From Flavobacterium sp. (GTDB lineage Bacteria > Bacteroidota > Bacteroidia > Flavobacteriales > Flavobacteriaceae): DNA of 8,175 nucleotides. Both the position numbers and the translations under genes were made by a program. The notes below the pieces were generated by a model. It saw only the letters and a list, made by a program, of their open reading frames with translations. It was not told the DNA's origin and did no database searches. Where the stretch lies: positions 1 through 8,175 of the forward strand of contig JALRGZ010000019.1 in the NCBI GenBank assembly GCA_023253295.1, written 5' to 3'. This document shows, in pieces, positions 1-5,694 of the stretch (positions are counted from its first letter, which is position 1; the number at the start of each line of letters is the position of its first letter).

Positions 1-113
1 GCGTCGTGAATAATTTGATTTGTTTTCTCACCTTTAAGGTTGCAGATAAAACCAGCTCCACAGTTTTCATGCTCGAATTCTGGCAAATAAAGGCCTTGTT
101 CTTTAACTTTCAT
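1..113 (-). CDS. gltB: Glutamate synthase (NADPH) large subunit, N-terminal fragment, runs off left edge
   Basis: Reading the minus strand from the ATG at 113-111 gives 37 codons beginning MKVKEQGLYLPEFEHENCGA and continuing to the window edge. The sequence EHENCGAGF matches the start of GltB. There, a short propeptide is removed to expose a cysteine (here Cys18), which becomes the N-terminal nucleophile of the class II glutamine amidotransferase domain. The full enzyme, about 1,500 residues, converts glutamine plus 2-oxoglutarate to two glutamates in the cytoplasm, usually with the GltD subunit. The start is well supported: an in-frame TAA lies six codons upstream (131-129) and a good -7 element lies just beyond it. 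The gene is divergent from sucC. Only about 2% of the protein is visible, so the call rests on this conserved N-terminal motif, recognised from memory. Confidence 0.85.
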   Translation of the reverse strand, partial: MKVKEQGLYLPEFEHENCGAGFICNLKGEKTNQIIHD

Positions 114-131
114 GCTTGATAATTTTTTTTA

Positions 132-139
132 CAAAAATA
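132..139 (-). promoter_or_regulatory. Candidate -7 promoter element for gltB
   Basis: The minus-strand sequence TATTTTTG is an exact match to the Bacteroidota -7 consensus TAnnTTTG. Its last base lies 18 bases before the gltB ATG, which predicts a very short leader. No clear TTTG -33 box is present at the usual distance (around 159-163), so this is a half-match promoter call. Confidence 0.5.
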
Positions 140-393
140 GAGATTTCATTAAATATAATCCATCGATTTAACCTATTCAGGGCTACTTTTACAGGAATAA
201 TAGAAAAATGAATTAATAATAACAATAATTATATTATTTAGGCTATGTATTAACAAATTATTAAAATTAAGATAGTTTTAACGGGATATTTTGCCAATTA
301 TTTCTGATTTTTTTAAAAATCTTTTTGAGGTATTTTATGTAAAAACGTCGTATCGCTGTCTATTTTATTGTGAAATCTTTTTTTTGATAGAAA

Positions 394-427
394 AATAAAG
401 TTAAAAGCGTTTTTTTTTAACTTTATT
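394..427. repeat. Perfect 13-bp inverted repeat upstream of sucC
   Basis: The arms AATAAAGTTAAAA (394-406) and TTTTAACTTTATT (415-427) are exact reverse complements around an 8-base spacer (gcgttttt). There is only one G-C pair, so an RNA hairpin would be weak. Its place about 30 bases upstream of the candidate -33 position suits an upstream regulator site better than a terminator. Chance occurrence is possible in DNA this AT-rich. Confidence 0.45.
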
Positions 428-455
428 GATAAGATATTTTAAATCACTAAAAAGA

Positions 456-487
456 TTTCTCATTTAAGTTCGTTTTTTCTACTTTTG
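456..487 (+). promoter_or_regulatory. Candidate sucC promoter
   Basis: TACTTTTG at 480-487 matches the Bacteroidota -7 consensus TAnnTTTG exactly. A degenerate -33 box, TTTC at 456-459 (consensus TTTG), sits 20 bases upstream, which is close to the usual spacing. Transcription would start around 492, giving a leader of about 45 bases. No Shine-Dalgarno sequence precedes the ATG, as is usual in this phylum. Confidence 0.5.
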
Positions 488-535
488 TCCGACTTTATTT
501 TCTGAAGTAAATCAGATTCAGACAAATTCTATATT

Positions 536-1729
536 ATGAACATACACGAATATCAAGGAAAAGAGATTTTAGCTAGCTACGGAGTTCGCGTTCAACGCGG
601 AATAGTTGCAAACAGTCCAGTAGAAGCAGTTGCCGCTGCAAAACAATTAACTGCCGAAACGGGAACGAGTTGGTATGTTGTTAAAGCCCAAATTCACGCA
701 GGTGGTCGTGGTAAAGGTGGTGGTGTAAAACTTGCAAAGGGACTTGACAAAGTAGAAGGAATTGCAGAAGAAATCATCGGAATGCAATTAGTAACACCTC
801 AAACTTCTGCTGAAGGGAAAACTGTTCACAAAGTTTTAATCGCTGAGGATGTTTACTATCCTGGAGAATCTGAAACTTCAGAGTTTTATGTTTCTGTATT
901 ATTAAACAGAGCAACTGGACGTAATATGATTATGTATTCTACTGAAGGAGGAATGGATATCGAGGAAGTTGCTGAACACACTCCACACTTAATTTTTACT
1001 GAAGAAATTGATCCTGCTGTTGGATTGCAAGGTTTTCAGGCAAGAAGAATAGCGTTTAACTTAGGTGTTACAGGAAATGCATTCAAAGAGATGGTGAAAT
1101 TCATCGATGCTTTATACAAAGCTTACATTGGTTCAGACGCTTCTATGTTTGAAATCAACCCGGTTTTGAAAACATCTGATAATAAAATTTTAGCTGTTGA
1201 TGCTAAAGTAAATATTGACGATAACGCATTGTACAGACAAAAAGCTTATGCTGATATGCGTGACGTAAGAGAAGAAAATCCGATTGAAGTAGAAGCTAAA
1301 GAGGTAGGTTTGAACTACGTAGATCTTGACGGAACTGTAGGATGTATGGTAAATGGTGCCGGACTTGCAATGGCTACTATGGATTTGATTAAATACGCAG
1401 GTTTTGAACCGGCTAATTTCCTTGATGTAGGGGGAACTGCTGATGCTAAACGTGTGGAAACGGCTTTTCGTATTATCTTGAAAGATCCAAATGTAAAAGC
1501 TATCTTAATCAATATCTTTGGAGGAATCGTTCGTTGTGACCGTGTTGCCCAAGGTGTAGTTGATGCTTACAAAAACATGGGTGATGCTATCAATGTGCCA
1601 ATTATTGTGCGTTTACAAGGAACAAATGCTGAAATTGCAAAAGAATTAATTGATAATTCAGGTATGCCAATTTTATCAGCAGTACAATTCCAGGAAGCTG
1701 CTGATCAAGTACAAGCTGCACTTTCTTAA
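536..1729 (+). CDS. sucC: Succinyl-CoA ligase (ADP/GDP-forming) subunit beta
   Basis: A complete 397-residue SucC, the normal family length. With the alpha subunit SucD it interconverts succinyl-CoA and succinate with substrate-level phosphorylation of ADP or GDP in the TCA cycle (cytoplasm). The start MNIHEYQGKE is the classic SucC N-terminus. An ATP-grasp domain follows: glycine-rich loop HAGGRGKGGG at about 54-63, and the Mg-nucleotide-binding segment EINPV at 206-210 leading into VDAKVN at 221-226. The C-terminal CoA-ligase domain carries VNGAGLAMATMD (272-283), LDVGGTA (296-302) and NIFGGIVRCD (326-335). The last is the loop that meets the phosphohistidine of the alpha subunit. The gene appears monocistronic: a strong terminator follows and sucD is not adjacent. 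Nothing is truncated or missing. Nucleotide preference cannot be read from the sequence by eye. Confidence 0.98.
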   Translation: MNIHEYQGKEILASYGVRVQRGIVANSPVEAVAAAKQLTAETGTSWYVVKAQIHAGGRGKGGGVKLAKGLDKVEGIAEEIIGMQLVTPQTSAEGKTVHKVLIAEDVYYPGESETSEFYVSVLLNRATGRNMIMYSTEGGMDIEEVAEHTPHLIFTEEIDPAVGLQGFQARRIAFNLGVTGNAFKEMVKFIDALYKAYIGSDASMFEINPVLKTSDNKILAVDAKVNIDDNALYRQKAYADMRDVREENPIEVEAKEVGLNYVDLDGTVGCMVNGAGLAMATMDLIKYAGFEPANFLDVGGTADAKRVETAFRIILKDPNVKAILINIFGGIVRCDRVAQGVVDAYKNMGDAINVPIIVRLQGTNAEIAKELIDNSGMPILSAVQFQEAADQVQAALS

Positions 1730-1754
1730 TAAAGAATTTAGTTATATTCTATAG

Positions 1755-1782
1755 CCCGTCTCTATCAGAGACGGGTTTTTTT
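1755..1782 (+). terminator. Rho-independent terminator of sucC
   Basis: CCCGTCTCT (1755-1763) pairs perfectly with AGAGACGGG (1767-1775) around a 3-base loop. Seven T residues follow (1776-1782). The hairpin lies 25 bases after the sucC stop codon and is a textbook intrinsic terminator. Confidence 0.93.
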
Positions 1783-2010
1783 ATGCTGTTTAAATAAGGT
1801 GTTAGGATTATCAATACTTATGTTAATTTATTATTAATGAGTTTGTTGTTGAATTTTTTTTATACTTTTTAAGGTTTTTATGTGTTTATAGAATTTTTGT
1901 TTTCCTTTTATTATGAGCTGTGAAATTTTTGAAAAGAATGTTTTTAAAACTTATAATTGGTAAGTGATTGTGTTGTTTTATCATTGGATTAAGTAATTGT
2001 TTTTGTGCTT

Positions 2011-2037
2011 TTTGATTGGAAATCAGTGTTAATTTTG
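2011..2037 (+). promoter_or_regulatory. Candidate promoter of first small secreted-protein gene
   Basis: TAATTTTG at 2030-2037 matches the -7 consensus TAnnTTTG exactly and lies 25 bases before the ATG. A TTTG box at 2011-2014 precedes it by 15 bases. This is shorter than the usual 17-23 bases, but the downstream paralogue has the same box, the same -7 sequence and the same 15-base spacing. Confidence 0.45.
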
Positions 2038-2062
2038 AACTGTAATTAAAAACAAAAAGATT

Positions 2063-2407
2063 ATGAAAAAAATATTTTTATCTGTTGTAGTTGCATTGTT
2101 TATGAGTTCAGCATTTGCTGCTACTGCTACTGATACTTCAAATACAAAAAGTAATTATGTAGAGACTTATAAGGAATTATCTAAATTGCTAAACACATAT
2201 GCACAATTAGAGGGTATAGGTGAGGATACGGTAGTTAAAGTTAGAATTGTTATTAATGAAAATCATGAAATTGTAGTGATGAGTACAAGTACAGATGATG
2301 ATTTTTTGAATAATTACATTAAAACTACTTTAAATTATCAAAAATTAGAAGCTAATGAGTTAGCTTCTGGAAACGGACTTGTGTTTTTAGTCAAATTTAT
2401 GAAGTAG
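2063..2407 (+). CDS. Small secreted protein, TonB-C-like fold suspected (paralogue 1)
   Basis: A 114-residue protein of unknown function. It begins with a clear Sec signal peptide: MKK, a hydrophobic stretch (about 4-16), and a probable cleavage after AFA (17-19). The mature protein is about 95 residues. It has a Ser/Thr/Asn-rich linker, an amphipathic segment (TYKELSKLLNTY), then VVKVRIVINENHEIVVMS and a final strand GLVFLVKF. The order of beta-strand, helix and beta-strand with the spacing V-x-V-x-I-x-x-N...I-V-V resembles the small C-terminal domain of TonB-type energy transducers. That likeness is my inference from pattern, not a family match. There is no membrane anchor, lipobox or proline-rich TonB linker, so it is probably a free periplasmic or secreted protein. 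It is 64% identical (51 of 80 by hand count) to the paralogue 332 bases downstream over the C-terminal 80 residues. The start is fixed by the signal peptide. Confidence 0.85.
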   Translation: MKKIFLSVVVALFMSSAFAATATDTSNTKSNYVETYKELSKLLNTYAQLEGIGEDTVVKVRIVINENHEIVVMSTSTDDDFLNNYIKTTLNYQKLEANELASGNGLVFLVKFMK

Positions 2408-2431
2408 TTTTTTGATAGAATTGCAATAGTA

Positions 2432-2473
2432 AAAAAGTCTCATTTCGATGAAATTGTCGATTTGAGACTTTTT
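2432..2473 (+). terminator. Terminator-like hairpin after paralogue 1
   Basis: AAAAAGTCTCA (2432-2442) pairs perfectly with TGAGACTTTTT (2463-2473), an 11-bp stem around a 20-base loop that can itself fold (TTTC-gat-GAAA). The right arm ends in five T residues, and the hairpin lies 24 bases after the stop codon. The A and T tracts make it potentially active on both strands. Confidence 0.8.
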
Positions 2474-2666
2474 ATATTGCTTTTTTTGTTGAATATAATT
2501 CAAAATATACTTCATTTTGATGTGTTTTAGTATTTTTTAGTCTGATTGTTTTTGTTTTTTATATGAATAATGAAAATTAAAGCACTTTTTTTTATTTTAG
2601 TTTTATTTTTTAATTGGTAATTTTTTACTACTCTCAAAACTTGCGTTATCGGTAACAAATTAGGTG

Positions 2667-2693
2667 TTTGGTTTAAGTTTTTTGATAATTTTG
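2667..2693 (+). promoter_or_regulatory. Candidate promoter of second small secreted-protein gene
   Basis: TAATTTTG at 2686-2693 is an exact TAnnTTTG match, with TTTG at 2667-2670 and a 15-base spacer. The arrangement matches that upstream of the first paralogue, which supports separate but similar transcription of the two genes. The leader would be about 40 bases. Confidence 0.45.
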
Positions 2694-2739
2694 TAATGAA
2701 ATCTAAAAACACTTAAGTTTAATTTAAAATTTAGAAATC

Positions 2740-3078
2740 ATGAAAAAATTAGTATTATCAGTTGTTGCTACTTTATTTTTAACAACAGCATTTGCAAAAG
2801 AGAATCCGTCTAATGGTTCAAACAATTATGATGACACTTACAAAGAGATTAGTAAGATGTTAAATACTTATCCAAGTTTTGACGGTTTAGGAGAAGATGT
2901 TCTGGTTAAAGTGAGAATTGCACTTAATGAAAATCGTGAAATTGTAGTTATGAGTACGAATACAACAAATAGTGATCTTAACTATTTTATTAAGAATACC
3001 TTGAACTACAAAAAGATTTCAGCAGATGATTTAGAAACAGGAAAAGGACTTGTTTTCCTAGTAAAATTTACAAAATAA
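2740..3078 (+). CDS. Small secreted protein, TonB-C-like fold suspected (paralogue 2)
   Basis: A 112-residue paralogue of the gene at 2063, of unknown function. The signal peptide MKKLVLSVVATLFLTTAFA has a probable cleavage after residue 19. The mature part starts with a short polar linker (KENPSNGSNN) and then follows its sister closely: TYKEISKMLNTY, VKVRIALNENREIVVMS and the terminal strand GLVFLVKF. The most divergent parts are the mature N-terminus and the loops (SFDG for QLEG, NTTNSD for STDDDF). The conserved core therefore looks structural, while the loops have changed. There is no cysteine, so no disulfide or lipid anchor is possible. Two genes with separate promoters and terminators suggest an older tandem duplication with room for different expression. 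A periplasmic role is inferred only from the signal peptide. Confidence 0.85.
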   Translation: MKKLVLSVVATLFLTTAFAKENPSNGSNNYDDTYKEISKMLNTYPSFDGLGEDVLVKVRIALNENREIVVMSTNTTNSDLNYFIKNTLNYKKISADDLETGKGLVFLVKFTK

Positions 3079-3096
3079 TATGAATGAATTAAATCA

Positions 3097-3126
3097 ATAA
3101 ATCCCGAGTATAAGCTCGGGATTTAT
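3097..3126. terminator. Bidirectional terminator between convergent genes
   Basis: ATAAATCCCGAG (3097-3108) pairs perfectly with CTCGGGATTTAT (3115-3126) around a 6-base loop, forming a 12-bp stem. It lies in the 81-base gap between the second secreted-protein gene (plus) and the DUF1456 gene (minus). T-rich but interrupted tails follow on both strands, so it probably serves both genes. Confidence 0.8.
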
Positions 3127-3159
3127 GTTTTAAAAGAAATCGTAATTAACTATTTTAGT

Positions 3160-3573
3160 TTAGGATTTTTTGTTTTTACCGTTGTTGAATTTTACTTTTT
3201 CAACAACTTGTACTTTTGGAACTGCTTTTTTAAAGTTAGGTTTTTTCTTTAAATTGGTTTTGGTTGTTTTAGGTTCGCTTTTAGCTTTTTCTGTAGTTTT
3301 TAAAGGAATTTCAGCCTTGTGTTTTGCTAGGACATCTTTTGGGGTTTTAGGGTTCTCTTTTGTGCCTCTTAAATGAATAACCAGACCATTTAAAAAGTTG
3401 CGTAGTATTTGATCTCCACATTCTACATAGTTCGGGTGTTTTTCATCGCGAAAAAAAGCTCCTAATTCTGATTTTGAAATTCTAAAATCTACTAGTTCTA
3501 AAATTTCTATTATTTGATCATCACGGAGCATTAATGCTACTCGTAATTTTTTAAAAATATCGTTGTTTGTCAT
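3160..3573 (-). CDS. DUF1456 (YehS-like) protein with one domain copy and a lysine-rich tail
   Basis: A 137-residue protein. Residues 1-70 (MTNNDIFKKLRVAL..., then FRISKSELGAFFRDE, and YVECGDQILRNFLNGLVIHLRG) match the DUF1456 domain typified by E. coli YehS. They most closely recall its second repeat, which ends in RECGDQFLRYFLRGL. YehS has two tandem copies in about 156 residues; this protein has one. Residues 71-137 are a low-complexity tail rich in Lys, Thr and Pro with many KK/KP pairs. The tail is probably disordered and strongly basic, and could bind nucleic acid or another polyanion. The biochemical function of DUF1456 is unknown to me. The gene has its own -7 element and a very short leader, so it is probably transcribed apart from the upstream enzyme pair. 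Confidence 0.85.
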   Translation of the reverse strand: MTNNDIFKKLRVALMLRDDQIIEILELVDFRISKSELGAFFRDEKHPNYVECGDQILRNFLNGLVIHLRGTKENPKTPKDVLAKHKAEIPLKTTEKAKSEPKTTKTNLKKKPNFKKAVPKVQVVEKVKFNNGKNKKS

Positions 3574-3587
3574 CTTTGAATTTTTTA

Positions 3588-3595
3588 CAAAGGTA
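3588..3595 (-). promoter_or_regulatory. Candidate -7 element for the DUF1456 gene
   Basis: The minus-strand sequence TACCTTTG matches TAnnTTTG exactly and ends 14 bases before the ATG, so the message would have a leader of only about ten bases. It sits in the 38-base gap after the stop of the upstream oxoamine synthase-like gene. No clear -33 TTTG is seen. Confidence 0.5.
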
Positions 3596-3611
3596 CATTA
3601 TATAATATTAG

Positions 3612-4652
3612 CTAATCTATTTTGGTTTGATATTCATTAAGGATTTGAATGATTTTGTCTAAATCTTTTTTTTTATGATTAGCTGTGATGATAATACGAT
3701 TTAAATTGTTTGTTTCTAAAGAATATTTGAAATTAGTTATGATTATTTTTTTTGAGGCCAAAATGGTATTAATGTTTTTAATATTAGGGTAAATAACAGG
3801 GTAATTGGGGTCAAAAAGAATGTTTTTGTTTATTAGAAGATTAGCTTTTAAGTACATTAAATTTTCTTTTAGTTTTTTATGCTGCGTTTTATAAAGAGAA
3901 TCTGCGTCAGAAAGCGTATTAACAAAAGCAGGATTCATGCCTGCGCTTGAAATAAAAAAAGCATTTGATTTGATTTTATCAATAAATTGCTGGTCGCTTG
4001 CAATTACTCCTCCTGATAATCCCATAGCTTTTCCAAGAGAGGATACTACAATCTTACGATATATGTTGTGAGATGTAATGTTCTCATAAATTCCATTTCC
4101 GTTTTTTCCTAAAATTCCAAGTGAATGTGATTCGTCGATAATTAAAGTTATGGTTTTGTTTTTTGGAATTTTTTCAAGTATAGAATAATCTACAGCTGTA
4201 ACAGAATTGGTTGCTACTGCATCAGTTAGGATACATACTCTTTCTATTTTTTTATCTAATAATTTGGGATTAATCGTTCCATTTACAAAAAAAGGACGGC
4301 TATCAATTTTAGAAATGGCAATATGCGTATTGGGAAAATGATAAAATATGTCAGTTTCTGATTGTATACAATTTAAGGCAATTTTTCCGGCGAGCATACC
4401 TGATGAAACGGTTACTGCTGCTTCTGCTTGCATAAATTGTGCTAAAAAAGTTTCTCCTTTATCGTAGGCGGTGAGTTTAATATTTGCATTTCTGGAACTT
4501 CCATAGGCGGTTCCCCACCGAATAATGTTTTTAAAAAGAATTTTTTGAAATTTTTTATTTGTCGGTAGTCCAAGATATGCCGTACCTCCAAAATATAAAT
4601 ATTTCTCATCTCCTATTTTTAAAATTCGATCGGGAAATTGATTAACTTTCAT
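3612..4652 (-). CDS. Compact PLP-dependent alpha-oxoamine synthase-like enzyme
   Basis: A 346-residue fold-type I PLP enzyme related to 8-amino-7-oxononanoate synthase (BioF) and 2-amino-3-ketobutyrate CoA ligase (Kbl). Visible family landmarks are YLGL (26-29), YGSSR (50-54), LAQFMQAEAAVTVSSG (70-85) and a candidate PLP-stacking His110. Asp173 and His176 lie in IIDESHSLG, and the Schiff-base lysine Lys208 in SSLGKAMGLSGG. Arg319 in NRIIITANH corresponds to the family's substrate-carboxylate arginine. The full catalytic set looks intact. The protein is about 40 residues shorter than typical BioF. Family members join an amino acid to an acyl-CoA with loss of CO2, but the substrate here is unknown. 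No biotin genes are nearby, so I do not call it bioF. It starts 6 bases after the dipeptide epimerase stop and is almost certainly co-transcribed with it. No hairpin follows its stop. An aminotransferase or other PLP activity cannot be excluded. Confidence 0.88.
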   Translation of the reverse strand: MKVNQFPDRILKIGDEKYLYFGGTAYLGLPTNKKFQKILFKNIIRWGTAYGSSRNANIKLTAYDKGETFLAQFMQAEAAVTVSSGMLAGKIALNCIQSETDIFYHFPNTHIAISKIDSRPFFVNGTINPKLLDKKIERVCILTDAVATNSVTAVDYSILEKIPKNKTITLIIDESHSLGILGKNGNGIYENITSHNIYRKIVVSSLGKAMGLSGGVIASDQQFIDKIKSNAFFISSAGMNPAFVNTLSDADSLYKTQHKKLKENLMYLKANLLINKNILFDPNYPVIYPNIKNINTILASKKIIITNFKYSLETNNLNRIIITANHKKKDLDKIIQILNEYQTKID

Positions 4653-4658
4653 TTTGCC

Positions 4659-5669
4659 TTATTTTAAAACAACACCAGTGCCATTCAATTCGGAGTAGTC
4701 AATTTTTCCATTTTGAATTTGAACTCCTTTTGCAATGTCTTCTGATAAAAGTAAGGCGCCATCCATATCAACATAGTCTAGTTGAGGCAACAGATGTGCA
4801 ATAGCTGAAATTCCTACAGATGATTCAGTCATGCAGCCCACCATTGTTTTTAATCCTAATTTTTTAGCTTGTTCAATCATCCTCCTAGCAGGAGTCAATC
4901 CGCCACATTTTACTAATTTTATATTGATGCCATGAAAATGGTTGTAGCATTTGGCAACATCTTGTTCTATAATACAACTTTCGTCTGCAATAATAGGTAA
5001 GACAGAATGTTTAAAAACAATTTCGTGTCCTTTCCAATCATCTGCTTTTAAAGGTTGTTCCAGAAACTCTACCCCTAATTTTTTTAGTTGAACTGCGTTG
5101 TTGAGAGTTTCTTCAACTTCCCAACCACAATTTGCATCAATTCTAAAAACCGCATCAGTGTGTTCTCTTAAAGCTTTTACAATTTCAATGTCGTTACTTG
5201 TTCCTAATTTAATTTTGTATATAGGCCATGGTAATTCTTTCATTTTAGCCACCATTTTGTCAATGGTGTCAATGCCAATGGTGTAATTGGTCAAAGGGTT
5301 TCTCTCGATGCTGTAATGCCAGAGTTCATGCAATTTCTTTCCCTTTTGTCGTGCATATAAGTCATTATAAGCCATGTCTAATGCGCAAAGTGCAAACATG
5401 TTGTGTTTTAAATAAGGATATACTTTTGCCCAAAAATCTTCAGGAGTTTCGTCAATCGAAGATTCGATGAGAGTTCTTATGGTTTCTAAATCCTGTTTCA
5501 TCATAGGAACAGTAATGTTGTAATAAGGATTTGAAGTAGCCTCACCATATCCAGAGAATCCACCACTTTTTAATTGAACTATTAAAGAGGGTTGAATATC
5601 TATTGATTCTCTAGAGATTGTGAAAGTGTGCTTTAATTGTAGCTCGTATTCTCTAATGATCAATTCCAT
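4659..5669 (-). CDS. Dipeptide epimerase (L-Ala-D/L-Glu epimerase family, enolase superfamily)
   Basis: A 336-residue enolase-superfamily enzyme of the dipeptide epimerase group (E. coli YcjG and B. subtilis YkfB type), of normal length. After the N-terminal capping domain (to about 120) comes a TIM-barrel-like domain. It carries the KxK motif (YKIKLG, catalytic Lys154), then the metal ligands Asp178 (RIDANCGW), Glu204 (FLEQP) and Asp229 (ADES). The second catalytic lysine is in NIKLVKCGG (Lys251, or less likely Lys254). The DMDG motif (301-304) is the DxD pair that contacts the dipeptide alpha-amino group in this family. The classic reaction interconverts L-Ala-D-Glu and L-Ala-L-Glu during recycling of murein peptides. 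However, members of this family differ widely in dipeptide preference, so the substrate is not certain. It is the first gene of a two-gene unit with the PLP enzyme downstream. The ATG at 5669 gives the expected N-terminus. Confidence 0.92.
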   Translation of the reverse strand: MELIIREYELQLKHTFTISRESIDIQPSLIVQLKSGGFSGYGEATSNPYYNITVPMMKQDLETIRTLIESSIDETPEDFWAKVYPYLKHNMFALCALDMAYNDLYARQKGKKLHELWHYSIERNPLTNYTIGIDTIDKMVAKMKELPWPIYKIKLGTSNDIEIVKALREHTDAVFRIDANCGWEVEETLNNAVQLKKLGVEFLEQPLKADDWKGHEIVFKHSVLPIIADESCIIEQDVAKCYNHFHGINIKLVKCGGLTPARRMIEQAKKLGLKTMVGCMTESSVGISAIAHLLPQLDYVDMDGALLLSEDIAKGVQIQNGKIDYSELNGTGVVLK

Positions 5670-5686
5670 AATTTCTGGTTTTATGA

Positions 5687-5694
5687 TAAAATTA
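5687..5694 (-). promoter_or_regulatory. Possible -7 element of the epimerase operon
   Basis: The minus-strand sequence TAATTTTA matches seven of the eight -7 positions (TAnnTTTG with A for the final G). It lies 17 bases before the epimerase ATG, the same placement as the -7 elements of gltB and the DUF1456 gene. No -33 box is evident. The call is weak. Confidence 0.3.

Larger units (their letters stand above)
114..535. other. Divergent gltB-sucC intergenic region
   Basis: This is 422 bases of AT-rich DNA with no credible open reading frame. It holds the candidate gltB -7 element at 132-139, a perfect 13-bp inverted repeat at 394-427, and the candidate sucC promoter at 456-487. The stretch 190-390 carries no hairpin or motif that I can support. 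Confidence 0.6.
2408..2739. other. Intergenic region between the two paralogues
   Basis: This 332-base AT-rich spacer holds the hairpin terminator of the first gene (2432-2473) and the candidate promoter of the second (2667-2693). A short dyad, TTGAAT-ata-ATTCAA, lies at 2489-2503. A 61-codon minus-strand reading frame here is Lys/Asn/Ile-rich low-complexity sequence and is not supported as a gene. Confidence 0.55.

Noticed and set aside
1315..1512. 65-codon minus-strand frame inside sucC
   Set aside because: It lies fully within the conserved CoA-ligase domain coding sequence of sucC and has no independent support.
2489..2503. TTGAAT-ata-ATTCAA dyad as an operator
   Set aside because: Six-base arms of almost pure A/T are expected by chance in this DNA. 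The dyad lies far from the next promoter, just after a terminator.
2527..2712. 61-codon minus-strand reading frame between the two secreted-protein genes
   Set aside because: Its Lys/Asn/Ile-rich composition is what AT-rich noncoding DNA gives. It covers the promoter of the downstream gene and shows no domain or signal pattern.
3170..3376. 68-codon hydrophobic plus-strand frame opposite the DUF1456 gene
   Set aside because: It is the complement of the Lys-rich tail: AAA-rich codons read backwards become Phe/Leu/Val. It is a shadow, not a membrane peptide.
3612..4652. Annotation as biotin-synthesis bioF
   Set aside because: The fold and catalytic residues fit the wider oxoamine synthase family, but no other biotin gene is adjacent, the protein is short, and its partner gene is a dipeptide epimerase.
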